DNA from: an uncultured Alphaproteobacteria bacterium
GTDB taxonomy: Bacteria > Pseudomonadota > Alphaproteobacteria > Micavibrionales > Micavibrionaceae
Length of the DNA stretch: 64,000 nt
Direction: 5' to 3'
Assembly: GCA_946481075.1 (NCBI GenBank)
Contig: CAMLMC010000001.1
Coordinates: 1,302,001 to 1,366,000 of the forward strand
The notes beneath the pieces are model-generated. The model was not told the origin of the DNA. It did no database searches and was given only the letters and a program-made list of their open reading frames with translations. Positions 20,231-27,909 of this stretch are shown one piece after another; the stretch's first letter is position 1, and every line of letters starts with the position of its first letter. The position numbers and the translations under genes were made by a program.

Positions 20231-20768
20231 TTTGATATCCCTTTCTGTCTCTACCCATATTTAGAAGGCTTTGGCGCAAGCCGGGTTTGCTGGTCCGCTC
20301 ATCAAGCCATATGCGGAAAAATTCCCTACCAAAATCCGAATCGTCAATGCTTCCGATCTGATTCACCCCTTCATAGAATATGGTTGGGCCTTCGGGAATA
20401 TATATTCCCGTGATCATAGCCCCTGGAACGACATCCGGAAAAATGTGGCTCATCCGGTCATGCCAACCAGCCAGTTTCATTTCATTTCTGTATCCCAAAC
20501 GGCGCATTTCCTCTATGGCATGGTCAGCGATTTTTCGTCCTTCAAGCTCCTGAAGATATCTTAGCTCCAGCGCAAAAGGCTTGGTAACCGTATAGACACC
20601 GTCGGGAGCATAAAGTTTGGCATCGTACACATCCCATAATAGAACATGCGCACGCCCTTGTCCCACCAACTTTGCCCCCGGTACATGATCGCGTATGTAA
20701 TCTGCCGCAAAGACAGGTGAAATACCCAAGAGGGCATAGATGCAAGCTATACGGACAACATTATCCAT
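20181..20768 (-). CDS. Chalcone-isomerase-like periplasmic protein
   Basis: A 195-residue exported protein whose signal peptide ends near PVFAADY. The body carries VGQGRAHVLLWDVYDAKLYA and FALELRYLQELEGRKIADHA, the pattern of bacterial chalcone-isomerase-like domains. Their chemistry is unknown and they may simply bind fatty acids. The start codon overlaps the stop of the CFA-like gene, so the two are translationally coupled. Confidence 0.8.
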   Translation of the reverse strand: MDNVVRIACIYALLGISPVFAADYIRDHVPGAKLVGQGRAHVLLWDVYDAKLYAPDGVYTVTKPFALELRYLQELEGRKIADHAIEEMRRLGYRNEMKLAGWHDRMSHIFPDVVPGAMITGIYIPEGPTIFYEGVNQIGSIDDSDFGREFFRIWLDERTSKPGLRQSLLNMGRDRKGYQNEDPANYNGYGSGHAS

Positions 20769-21921
20769 GGCTTAGTTCCACCTGCATGACATTGGTTCGT
20801 CCAGCACGAAAGCCTCCAGCGCATGCCCCCAGATAAAAGCGCCACAGACGAATAAAGCCTTCATCAAATCCCAACGCCCTTACCTGATCCACTTTGTCGT
20901 CAAAGGTTTTTAGCCATTGAACCAATGTACGGGCGTAATCTTGTCCAAAGAAAAACTCACCCTTCACTTTCAGGCCTGCTTTTGCCGCTTCTTGACGAAA
21001 ACGTGATGGAGACGGCAACATACCTCCCGGAAAGATAAAGCTGCGGATAAAATCGCCACTGGTACGGTAGCGGTCAAAATCCATATCATTTATGGTTATC
21101 GTCTGAATAACCGCTTTTCCTTCCGGTTTCATCAGCTCCCCCAGCTTCTTGAAATAGGTCGGCCAGAAATTTTCGCCAACGGCTTCAAACATTTCAATCG
21201 AAACAAGGCGGTCATATAGACCTGTCTGATGACGATAATCTTCCAGAACGATATCGGCATAACCATCGGTACGTCTTCTGGCATAATCATGCTGCTCTTC
21301 CGAAAGGGTGATACCTTTCAGGTAGAAATCGCCCTTTTCATGGGCGCGCTGCGTGAAACCACCCCAGCCGCAACCCACTTCAAGAACCCGTCCCGATTGG
21401 GTCTCCATGCACTCTATGATCCGATCATATTTGTTGTTCTGTGCCTGAACCATGGATTCATCGCCATGCTTGAACAAAGCCGAAGAGTAGGTCATCGTTG
21501 GATCAAGCCAGAGTGAATAGAAATCATTCCCCAGATCGTAATGATCGTGAATGTTCTTGCGGCTTCCCTTGAGTGTGTTCATCCTGAACAGATAGGAGAA
21601 CATCGACAGAGTACGCGTCAAACCATTGCCTGCGATAAAGCTATCGAACGTGTTACGGTTTTTAAGTCCTATAGAGGTAAGATCAACCAGATTATCTGCC
21701 TGCCATTTTCCTGCACGATAATCTTCTGCAAGACCTATATCCCCCTTTTGAATCATGTTAGCGACTACGCTCCAGTCGTGAAGCTCAAGATGCGCTTTCT
21801 CACCTGGTTCCCTGCCCTGGAATATACGGGTTTGCCCGTCCGGTGTTGTCAAGGTAAGGGTCCCTGATTCCAATGAATCAAGACGCCTGAATAATTGGTC
21901 GGATGCCAGTTTTGCGAACAT
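20761..21921 (-). CDS. Cyclopropane-fatty-acyl-phospholipid synthase-family methyltransferase
   Basis: A 386-residue SAM-dependent methyltransferase. The SAM-binding motif is VLEVGCGWGGFTQRA, preceded by IHDHYDLGNDFYSLWLDPTM, the classical CFA synthase signature. Later motifs are LVSIEMFEAVGENFWPTYF and FPGGMLPSPSRF. In clusters with DUF1365 and a flavin oxidoreductase, such enzymes can act in unusual fatty acid methylation (furan or cyclopropane fatty acids) rather than as housekeeping Cfa. Which product is made here cannot be read from the sequence. Confidence 0.9.
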   Translation of the reverse strand: MFAKLASDQLFRRLDSLESGTLTLTTPDGQTRIFQGREPGEKAHLELHDWSVVANMIQKGDIGLAEDYRAGKWQADNLVDLTSIGLKNRNTFDSFIAGNGLTRTLSMFSYLFRMNTLKGSRKNIHDHYDLGNDFYSLWLDPTMTYSSALFKHGDESMVQAQNNKYDRIIECMETQSGRVLEVGCGWGGFTQRAHEKGDFYLKGITLSEEQHDYARRRTDGYADIVLEDYRHQTGLYDRLVSIEMFEAVGENFWPTYFKKLGELMKPEGKAVIQTITINDMDFDRYRTSGDFIRSFIFPGGMLPSPSRFRQEAAKAGLKVKGEFFFGQDYARTLVQWLKTFDDKVDQVRALGFDEGFIRLWRFYLGACAGGFRAGRTNVMQVELSHG

Positions 21922-21967
21922 AGAAAAATGATATCCCCTTCTAGCTTGATCCCGTCTTACGACAAGA

Positions 21968-22747
21968 TTACATTTTTTTAAGATTCTCCGTCGTAGTGAC
22001 TCGCTTGAGGTTCTGGTCCGGTTTGGGAATATACCTAATTCCCTTCATCATCAGTTTTAGCGCCTGATAATGAATAAGCACTATCGCCTTGAGCGTAATC
22101 AGCGGATATTTCCAGAACATGCGTCGACATGCCGGCTTGTTCATGGCCTGATAACGACCTGTCAGGGATGTTATAAGTTGCTTTTGCCCGTCCGCATCGA
22201 AGTAATCGATCCATACTTTGAAATGTTCGTCGGTTGAATCAAAACGGAATTCATAGTGTCCATCGCGCTGCAAAAAGGGTGAGACATGGAAAACTTTGCG
22301 GGCAGTCATTATGTCGTCGTGTGTGATGGCACGTCCGTCATCGTGGACACAAAGATAAGTGTGCTTTTCTCCAAATGTGTTATGAACTTCGCAAAGCACC
22401 GCCTTGAGCACGCCGTCCTTGTCATGGCAAAGCCAGAAACTGACAGGATTAAACACATATCCTAGAATGCGCGGCATACAAATTAGAACAATTTCACCCT
22501 CCAGATGGATATTGTTCTCTTCCAATATCGTCCGTGCCCAGCGTTCGAGACCATCTTTGATTCCGTAACCATGGTCACAGTCATAAAAACTCATCGCGCC
22601 AGGCCGATTATAGGCAATAGGCACTTTGTCCAGTTTTGACAGCGGTATAGCAAGATAATATATGCCGTAGCGAAAATGGTTTTTGCGCGGAAAAATCCGC
22701 CCATGCATGACACTTCCTGTCATCAACTGCGGCATCGTTATTCCCAT
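21968..22747 (-). CDS. DUF1365-family protein
   Basis: A 259-residue DUF1365 protein. Key features are the opening MHGRIFPRKNHFRYGIYYLA, the central PRILGYVFNPVSFWLCHD, and AVLCEVHNTFGEKHTYLC. This family is nearly always next to a flavin amine-oxidase-like gene and a CFA-like gene, as here. The start overlaps the flavoprotein gene stop by ten bases. The biochemical role is not established. Confidence 0.9.
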   Translation of the reverse strand: MGITMPQLMTGSVMHGRIFPRKNHFRYGIYYLAIPLSKLDKVPIAYNRPGAMSFYDCDHGYGIKDGLERWARTILEENNIHLEGEIVLICMPRILGYVFNPVSFWLCHDKDGVLKAVLCEVHNTFGEKHTYLCVHDDGRAITHDDIMTARKVFHVSPFLQRDGHYEFRFDSTDEHFKVWIDYFDADGQKQLITSLTGRYQAMNKPACRRMFWKYPLITLKAIVLIHYQALKLMMKGIRYIPKPDQNLKRVTTTENLKKM

Positions 22748-23982
22748 GGTATCGCAACCCCCATTTTACGGGCGATATTCACAGCGCTCCATAACCCATC
22801 CTCGTGAAATCCATAACGTTGATAGGCCCCACAGAACCAAAGGCCGTTCTTGCCTTGTATAGAATCAATACGGCCCTGGGCCCGTATAGCCGCCTCATCA
22901 AAAACGGGGTGATAAAAAATATGCTCGTTATAGACGTGGGCAGGATCCGGATCGCGCCCCGGATTCAATGTGACCAAAACGGGCGATGATGTGGATAATC
23001 TTTGTAGATTGTTCATCCAATAGCTTAAGGAAACCACAGGCTTGTCGTCTGTTGGTGCATCGTTCAGATAAATCCAGCTGGCCCAACAGTCGCGGCGTAC
23101 AGGCATAAAGCTGATATCACCATGGACAACAATTTTATTTTGTTGATAACGAAAGCTCCCGATCACGGATGCTATCTCTTGATCGGGATTTACCATCATC
23201 GCCATGGCTTCGTCTGGATGGCAGGCGAAGATCACTTCATCAAAAAAATATTCATTCCCGCCTTTATCAATCAGTTTTATCCCGTCTTTGTCGCACATTA
23301 CTTTTTGTACGGCAGTCCCGGTATGGATTTTATCTTTGAAATCCTTTGTCAATCGCCAGACATACTCACGACTTCCACCTTTGACCGTGTACCATTGCGG
23401 GCGTTTGTTTATATTCAAAAGCCCATGATTTTTAAAAAAACGTACATAGGTCGCCGCAGGAAATTGTAGAATGGTAGTGATCGGGCAACTCCAGATCGCG
23501 GCCCCCATCGCCAGAAGATAATAGCGGCGGAACCATTCGCCCATACCGATTTCATCGAGACATTGGCCAAGAGTTACCGATGGATCTTTATTCAGGTAAG
23601 ATTGTGCCTTCCTGTTGAAACGCAGTATATCAAAAAGCATTCGCCAATAAGCAGGCCGCAGGTAATTCCTTTTCTGGGCAAAGAGCCCGTTTGAGCTATA
23701 CTCCAGAAAATCGCCAATACGCACACCAAACGACATGTCGCTTTTTTCGTATGGGATTTGAATACGGTCAAACAGCGCAAGAAGATTGGGATAGTTCCAG
23801 TTATTAAAAACGATGAACCCCGTATCTACGGGTACAGCACCCTCTTGTGCGGGGATATCAATTGTCCGGCTGTGTCCGCCAATATAGTCATTTTTTTCAA
23901 ACACAGTGATGTCGTGGTCATGCCGAAGCAACCACGCAGCACCAAGTCCGGAAATACCGGCTCCTATAATAGCTATTTTCAT
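22738..23982 (-). CDS. FAD-dependent amine oxidase-like oxidoreductase
   Basis: A 414-residue flavoprotein. The Rossmann motif IAIIGAGISGLGAAWLL opens the protein, FEKNDYIGGHSRTIDIP is the second FAD-binding element, and the C-terminus (LWFCGAYQRYGFHEDGLWSA) closes the FAD site. It is the first enzyme of the DUF1365/CFA cluster and starts 46 bases after the end of the histidine kinase gene. In related clusters it is thought to desaturate or oxidise an acyl chain; that is inference here. Confidence 0.88.
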   Translation of the reverse strand: MKIAIIGAGISGLGAAWLLRHDHDITVFEKNDYIGGHSRTIDIPAQEGAVPVDTGFIVFNNWNYPNLLALFDRIQIPYEKSDMSFGVRIGDFLEYSSNGLFAQKRNYLRPAYWRMLFDILRFNRKAQSYLNKDPSVTLGQCLDEIGMGEWFRRYYLLAMGAAIWSCPITTILQFPAATYVRFFKNHGLLNINKRPQWYTVKGGSREYVWRLTKDFKDKIHTGTAVQKVMCDKDGIKLIDKGGNEYFFDEVIFACHPDEAMAMMVNPDQEIASVIGSFRYQQNKIVVHGDISFMPVRRDCWASWIYLNDAPTDDKPVVSLSYWMNNLQRLSTSSPVLVTLNPGRDPDPAHVYNEHIFYHPVFDEAAIRAQGRIDSIQGKNGLWFCGAYQRYGFHEDGLWSAVNIARKMGVAIPWE

Positions 23983-24028
23983 GAAGATATGATGCGCTAA
24001 GCGGTGTTACCCGTCTATGGCCATATTA

Positions 24029-25309
24029 TTACAAAATAGTAATAATCCGGAATCCCTCTGCCGCGTTCTCCGCATGCACATGTCCCTGATGAAGCCCTAT
24101 AACTGCCGCCACGAGGCTTAGGCCAAGGCCTGTTCCCGCCGTGCTTCGACTTGCTTCGGCACGGTAGAAACGCTCGAAAATCCTATCCAGATCCTGATCC
24201 GGAACGCCCGGGCCGCTATCCATAACCGACAGACAACGGCCTGCATCCGTATGTGTCAGGGTGACGCGGACCGTCCCACCCGGAGGTGTGTATTTCAAAG
24301 AGTTATCAAGAATATTCGCGAAGGCCTGAAATAGTAAATCGCGATCACCTTCGATCACCATGCTTTGTAACGACACATCAAGAAAAATTTCCTTTTCTTC
24401 GGCCAACGGTTCATAAAATTCGACAACGTCCTGCACAACATCCCGCAAATCTATTTCCCGGAACCGGCTTCGCTGCTTTTCGGTTTCAATGCGTGAAATA
24501 CGGAGCAATGCGTTGAATGTGGATAGGAGATGGTCCGCCTCCTTCAGAAGATCCTCTTTCTTATCGTCATTCGTCGACTCAATTTTATGTCGAAGACGGG
24601 TTAGCGGTGTTCGTAGGTCATGCGCGATATTGTCGGAAACCTGCCGTACACCGGTCATCAGTTGTTCAATGCGAGAGAGGAGCAAATTCAAAACGGTGGT
24701 CATGTTACCCAAATCATCCCAGCGGGATCCGATATCGATCCGCCTTGACAGGTCACCCGTGATCATAATATCCCGTGCAGTATTTGCAATTTTGTTGGTA
24801 CCGCTCACTACAAATACACTTATAATATAGCTCACAAATACCACCAGCATGACAAACACGATGCTTGCAATTCCTATCCATTGCATGAACCGAAAGTCGT
24901 GCACGATATCCGTGATGTCATATCCGACGAGAACCGTTTTCCCACCGGGGAATTCATGAATCTTTGCCGCATAACGCCGACCATCTTCCGGATAGACAAA
25001 AACAAGAATTCCTTCACGCAGCACCGAGATATCAGGACTAACACCCCCTGGAAGCACACCTTTTTCATTTACCGGCAGATATAATCGCCCCTCATTCTCA
25101 GGCAAATCATCAAAACGGAGAAAACCTTCAAGATAACGGATTTCGGTATCAAGAACAGCTTCGGTGCCCTGCACAAGATGTCCGCGGGCGAAATAATTGA
25201 TAAAGTAACCAAGACTTAACGCCACAGCGCCGCAAAGAATAGTGAACAGCATCGCCATTACAAAGCTGGAGCTTTTTATATAGCGGCGTCCTCCGGTCAT
25301 TTTATTCAT
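24029..25309 (-). CDS. Sensor histidine kinase
   Basis: A 426-residue membrane kinase. Two membrane helices (about residues 15 to 38 and 140 to 168) flank a sensor region of about 100 residues. A HAMP linker follows, then the HisKA box DNIAHDLRTPLTRLRHKIE with the phospho-histidine, the N box NILDNSLKYTPPGGTV, and G boxes (DSGPGVPDQDLDRIF, STAGTGLGLSLVAAVIGLHQG). The ATG at 25309 overlaps the response regulator stop by eight bases; the frame runs 20 codons further inside that gene. It is probably co-transcribed with the lipid cluster downstream. Confidence 0.9.
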   Translation of the reverse strand: MNKMTGGRRYIKSSSFVMAMLFTILCGAVALSLGYFINYFARGHLVQGTEAVLDTEIRYLEGFLRFDDLPENEGRLYLPVNEKGVLPGGVSPDISVLREGILVFVYPEDGRRYAAKIHEFPGGKTVLVGYDITDIVHDFRFMQWIGIASIVFVMLVVFVSYIISVFVVSGTNKIANTARDIMITGDLSRRIDIGSRWDDLGNMTTVLNLLLSRIEQLMTGVRQVSDNIAHDLRTPLTRLRHKIESTNDDKKEDLLKEADHLLSTFNALLRISRIETEKQRSRFREIDLRDVVQDVVEFYEPLAEEKEIFLDVSLQSMVIEGDRDLLFQAFANILDNSLKYTPPGGTVRVTLTHTDAGRCLSVMDSGPGVPDQDLDRIFERFYRAEASRSTAGTGLGLSLVAAVIGLHQGHVHAENAAEGFRIITIL

Positions 25310-25982
25310 CCTTGATGATATAGCCAGCACCCCGCACGGTGTGGATAAGCGGACTTTGCGAAGCCTCATCTATTTTTCGCCGTAAGCGGGATATATGAAC
25401 GTCAATCACATTCGTTTGTGGATCGAAATGATAGTCCCAGACATGTTCCAGCAGCATCGTGCGCGTTACTATCTGGCCTTTATGGCGCAGCAGATATTCA
25501 AGAAGTTTAAATTCGCGCGTCTGAAGCTCTATTTTATGCGTCCCGCATGTTACCGTTCTGGATAAAAGATTAAGAGTGAGATCGCCCGCAGAGAGCGTCG
25601 TTTCCGTAGACTGAGGGCCAGTGCCCGCGCGGCGGGCCAGAATTTCCACACGCGCCAGAAGTTCGGCAAAAGCAAAAGGCTTTACCAAATAATCATCCCC
25701 GCCGGACCGAAGCCCCTTTACCCGGTCATCAACTTCGCCCAACGCGCTCAGGATAAGAGCCGGAGTTGTGTTTCCCGCCCCCCGGATCGTCTTAATCATG
25801 GTCAGGCCATCCAGTCCGGGCAGCATGCGGTCTACTATCAAAACATCATATTGTTCCGTTGTAGCAAGGAATAGGCCGTCTTTACCATTGATCGCCGTAT
25901 CTGCGGTGTGGCCGGATTCTTTCATTCCCTTGGCAATGTAAGAGAGGACTTCCGGATCATCTTCTATAATCAAAAGGCGCAT
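25302..25982 (-). CDS. OmpR-family response regulator
   Basis: A 226-residue regulator. The receiver domain has LLIIEDDPEVLSYIAKGM, the phospho-aspartate in VLIVDRMLPGLDG, and the conserved lysine in DDYLVKPFAF. A winged-helix DNA-binding domain follows (ELQTREFKLLEYLLRHKGQI, TNVIDVHISRLRRKID). It leads the minus-strand run of kinase and lipid-modification genes. Related DUF1365/CFA clusters are often under an ECF sigma factor, so a two-component system at the head is noteworthy. Confidence 0.92.
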   Translation of the reverse strand: MRLLIIEDDPEVLSYIAKGMKESGHTADTAINGKDGLFLATTEQYDVLIVDRMLPGLDGLTMIKTIRGAGNTTPALILSALGEVDDRVKGLRSGGDDYLVKPFAFAELLARVEILARRAGTGPQSTETTLSAGDLTLNLLSRTVTCGTHKIELQTREFKLLEYLLRHKGQIVTRTMLLEHVWDYHFDPQTNVIDVHISRLRRKIDEASQSPLIHTVRGAGYIIKDE

Positions 25983-26163
25983 GTCGACAATTTGGCAGCC
26001 AGATGCATGCCCCTCCCTGGTTATCCTAGTTTTTTTGGTCGTGGCCGGTCAAGTCGAGGGTTTCTATTATATAAATTTTTAAGCCTGCATTTCTAGATAT
26101 CAGGCCTGACATTTTTCGGGCAATACCGCTCAAAGGTATAATGCGCACCGATTTTTATCGTTA

Positions 26164-26294
26164 GATGAGGTCTTTCTGTAGAGGCTCAAACCAAAAACAA
26201 GCCTTCTTTTGCAAAATCATTGACGTTTTTTGGCAGAGTTCATGGATTACAGTCAAAAGAAGTGATGGATTGGGCAGTCTGCAATAAATTTTCT
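26164..26294. repeat. Left copy of a diverged direct repeat flanking the island
   Basis: Bases 26164-26245 match 39115-39197 at roughly 89 percent by eye (for example TTGACGTTTTTTGGCAGAG is shared exactly). Bases 26245-26294 match 39289-39338 at about 80 percent. The right copy carries 91 extra bases between the two blocks. Both copies point the same way, and they lie just outside the integrase/tRNA-Glu element. Confidence 0.75.
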
Positions 26295-26302
26295 CCAAGG
26301 GG

Positions 26303-26319
26303 CCGTACGGGCGCCGAAC
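26303..26319. other. Possible degenerate att site (tRNA-Glu T-arm match)
   Basis: CCGTACGGGCGCCGAAC matches the tRNA-Glu 3' region CCGTACGGGAGTCGAAC (39020-39036) in 15 of 17 positions and in the same orientation. It lies 144 bases before the integrase, where a duplicated tRNA end would be expected. The core CCGTACGG is itself palindromic, so chance similarity is possible. Confidence 0.35.
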
Positions 26320-26439
26320 TGATATTCGGCATTGTTCCTCATCGTTCATAAGCCTCTGATTTCACTTTATTTTCTTGCCATTTCGACGCATCCATGTTGT
26401 TGGGTGTTTATCTCTGTTCAACTCAACCCTCTATTCATT

Positions 26440-26460
26440 AGGGGGTCAATTAGGGGGTCT
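26440..26460. repeat. Left paired G-run motif
   Basis: Two AGGGGGTC units spaced by 12 bases end two bases before the integrase start codon. The same arrangement, 19 of 21 bases identical, recurs at 38940-38960 next to tRNA-Glu. It may be an integrase arm-type binding site or an end marker of the element. Confidence 0.65.
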
Positions 26461-26462
26461 AG

Positions 26463-27728
26463 ATGACAAGACAACTAAATAAACTGACTGCCATCCAAGT
26501 CAAAAATGCAAAACAGAAAGGCCTCTACCATGACGGCGGGGGTTTATATCTTCAGGTGAAAACAAGTGGTACAAAATCATGGCTGTTTTGCTACAGGATT
26601 GATGGCCGCGATAGAGAAATGGGCCTAGGTTCTGAGAACGTTGTTAGCCTTGCGGAAGCGCGTGTCAAAGCACAAGAAGCAAGAAAGTTTTTAGCAGATA
26701 AGATAGACCCATTAAAAGCGCGACAAGAAACTGAAGCGAAGCTACGGCTCGAGGCATCGAAGAGCCTTACATTCAGGGAGTGCGCTACTCACTTCATCGA
26801 GGCAAACAAAAGCGGTTGGCGTAGCGAAAAGACTGTCAAAGAATGGCCACGTTTCTTCGAAATCTATGTTTATCCGGTCATCGGCGACACCGCTGTAAAA
26901 GACGTTAATTTAGATTTGGTTCTAAAAATTATTGAGCCTATCTGGACAACCAAAACCGAGACGGCTGATAGACTTCGCAGCCGCATGGAACGCGTCTTAG
27001 ACTGGGCCAGAGTCCGAGGCTACCGAGAAGGCGAAAATCCAGCGCGTTGGCGCGGCCATTTGGAAAACCTTCTTGTGCGCCCCTCAAAACTGAACAAGGT
27101 CGTCCACCATCCCTCTCTGCCCTATGCAGAGGTGGCAAACTTCGTTGCTCTGCTCAAAGAACAACCCGGAATGGATGCAAGGGTTTTAGAATTTACAATT
27201 TTAACCGCCGTTAGAACCAATGAAGCAACGAAGGCGCGTTGGGACGAAATCGATTTGAAAAATCGAATATGGACGCTGAGCGCGGACAGAACAAAGACAG
27301 GTAAGGAGCATCGAGTTCCGTTGTCTGAGGCGACACTCGATGTTCTGCAACGTGTTGCAAAGATGAGCGGTCATGCAGACATGACAACAGCAAACGGTTG
27401 GCTCTTCCCCAGTAGTAAGCGTGGAAAGTCCATATCCAACATGGCCATGCTCATGCTTCTCCGTCGCATCGAGCGCACAGATATTACGGTGCATGGTTTC
27501 AGAAGTACGTTCCGAGTGTGGGCCGCAGAACGAACAACCTTCCCCCGTGAAGTGGCCGAGGCCGCTTTGGCGCACGTTGTTGAAAATAAAGTTGAAGCCG
27601 CGTATCAGCGAAGCGACTTGTTTGAGAAACGAACATACCTCATGGATGCTTGGTCAAAATATTGCTCGGCTCCGTTCCTTGCAGAAGACACAGACAATGT
27701 AATTTCGTTAAAAATGGCTCAAATTTAG
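26463..27728 (+). CDS. P4-type tyrosine recombinase (integrase)
   Basis: A 421-residue site-specific recombinase. The N-terminal arm-binding domain (DUF4102) is seen in KQKGLYHDGGGLYLQVK and WLFCYRIDGRDREMGLG, followed by a core-binding domain and the catalytic domain. Catalytic residues are visible as R in ILTAVRTNEATKARW, H-x-x-R in VHGFRSTFRVWA, H in ALAHVV and Y in VEAAYQRSD. It reads into the element from its left end. Its partner site is probably the 3' end of tRNA-Glu near 39013. Confidence 0.95.
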   Translation: MTRQLNKLTAIQVKNAKQKGLYHDGGGLYLQVKTSGTKSWLFCYRIDGRDREMGLGSENVVSLAEARVKAQEARKFLADKIDPLKARQETEAKLRLEASKSLTFRECATHFIEANKSGWRSEKTVKEWPRFFEIYVYPVIGDTAVKDVNLDLVLKIIEPIWTTKTETADRLRSRMERVLDWARVRGYREGENPARWRGHLENLLVRPSKLNKVVHHPSLPYAEVANFVALLKEQPGMDARVLEFTILTAVRTNEATKARWDEIDLKNRIWTLSADRTKTGKEHRVPLSEATLDVLQRVAKMSGHADMTTANGWLFPSSKRGKSISNMAMLMLLRRIERTDITVHGFRSTFRVWAAERTTFPREVAEAALAHVVENKVEAAYQRSDLFEKRTYLMDAWSKYCSAPFLAEDTDNVISLKMAQI

Positions 27729-27748
27729 AAGTTAATAAAGGCGACACG

Positions 27749-27816
27749 AGTTCGAGTCCATTTTAGCGGCGCGGGACTCGAACTGGTGCATTTTCAATGC
27801 CCCCAATTATGCCCCC
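27749..27816. repeat. T-arm-like inverted repeat plus second paired C/G-run motif
   Basis: AGTTCGAGTCC (27749-27759) and GGACTCGAACT (27774-27784) are a perfect inverted repeat, each with the sequence of a tRNA T-arm loop. The left arm is preceded by GGCGACACG, as in tRNA-Glu. Thirteen bases further lie two ATGCCCCC units spaced by 12 bases (27797-27816), which mimic the G-run pairs at the element ends on the opposite strand. This may be a fossil attachment site of another element or an alternative recombination site. Confidence 0.5.
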
Positions 27817-27909
27817 AAATTTGATTGCTTGAGAAATTACAAAGTACCGATATATTACCGATAAATAACAGGTAATTAATGACCATCTTTTATAAGAAAA
27901 ACCTAATTA

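Larger units (their letters stand above)
25983..26462. other. 480-base gap before the integrase: promoter region and repeat sequence
   Basis: No gene is convincing. The left part should hold the promoter of the response regulator. It then holds the left copy of a diverged direct repeat, a short match to the tRNA-Glu T-arm and a paired G-run motif just before the integrase start. A 62-codon minus-strand frame (26161-26349) crosses the repeat. In the right copy the matching frame is broken by a stop, so it may be fossil coding sequence. Confidence 0.5.

Noticed and set aside
26161..26349. 62-codon minus-strand frame near the integrase
   Set aside because: It overlaps the diverged repeat, and the equivalent frame in the other copy has a stop codon. 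At most a fossil.
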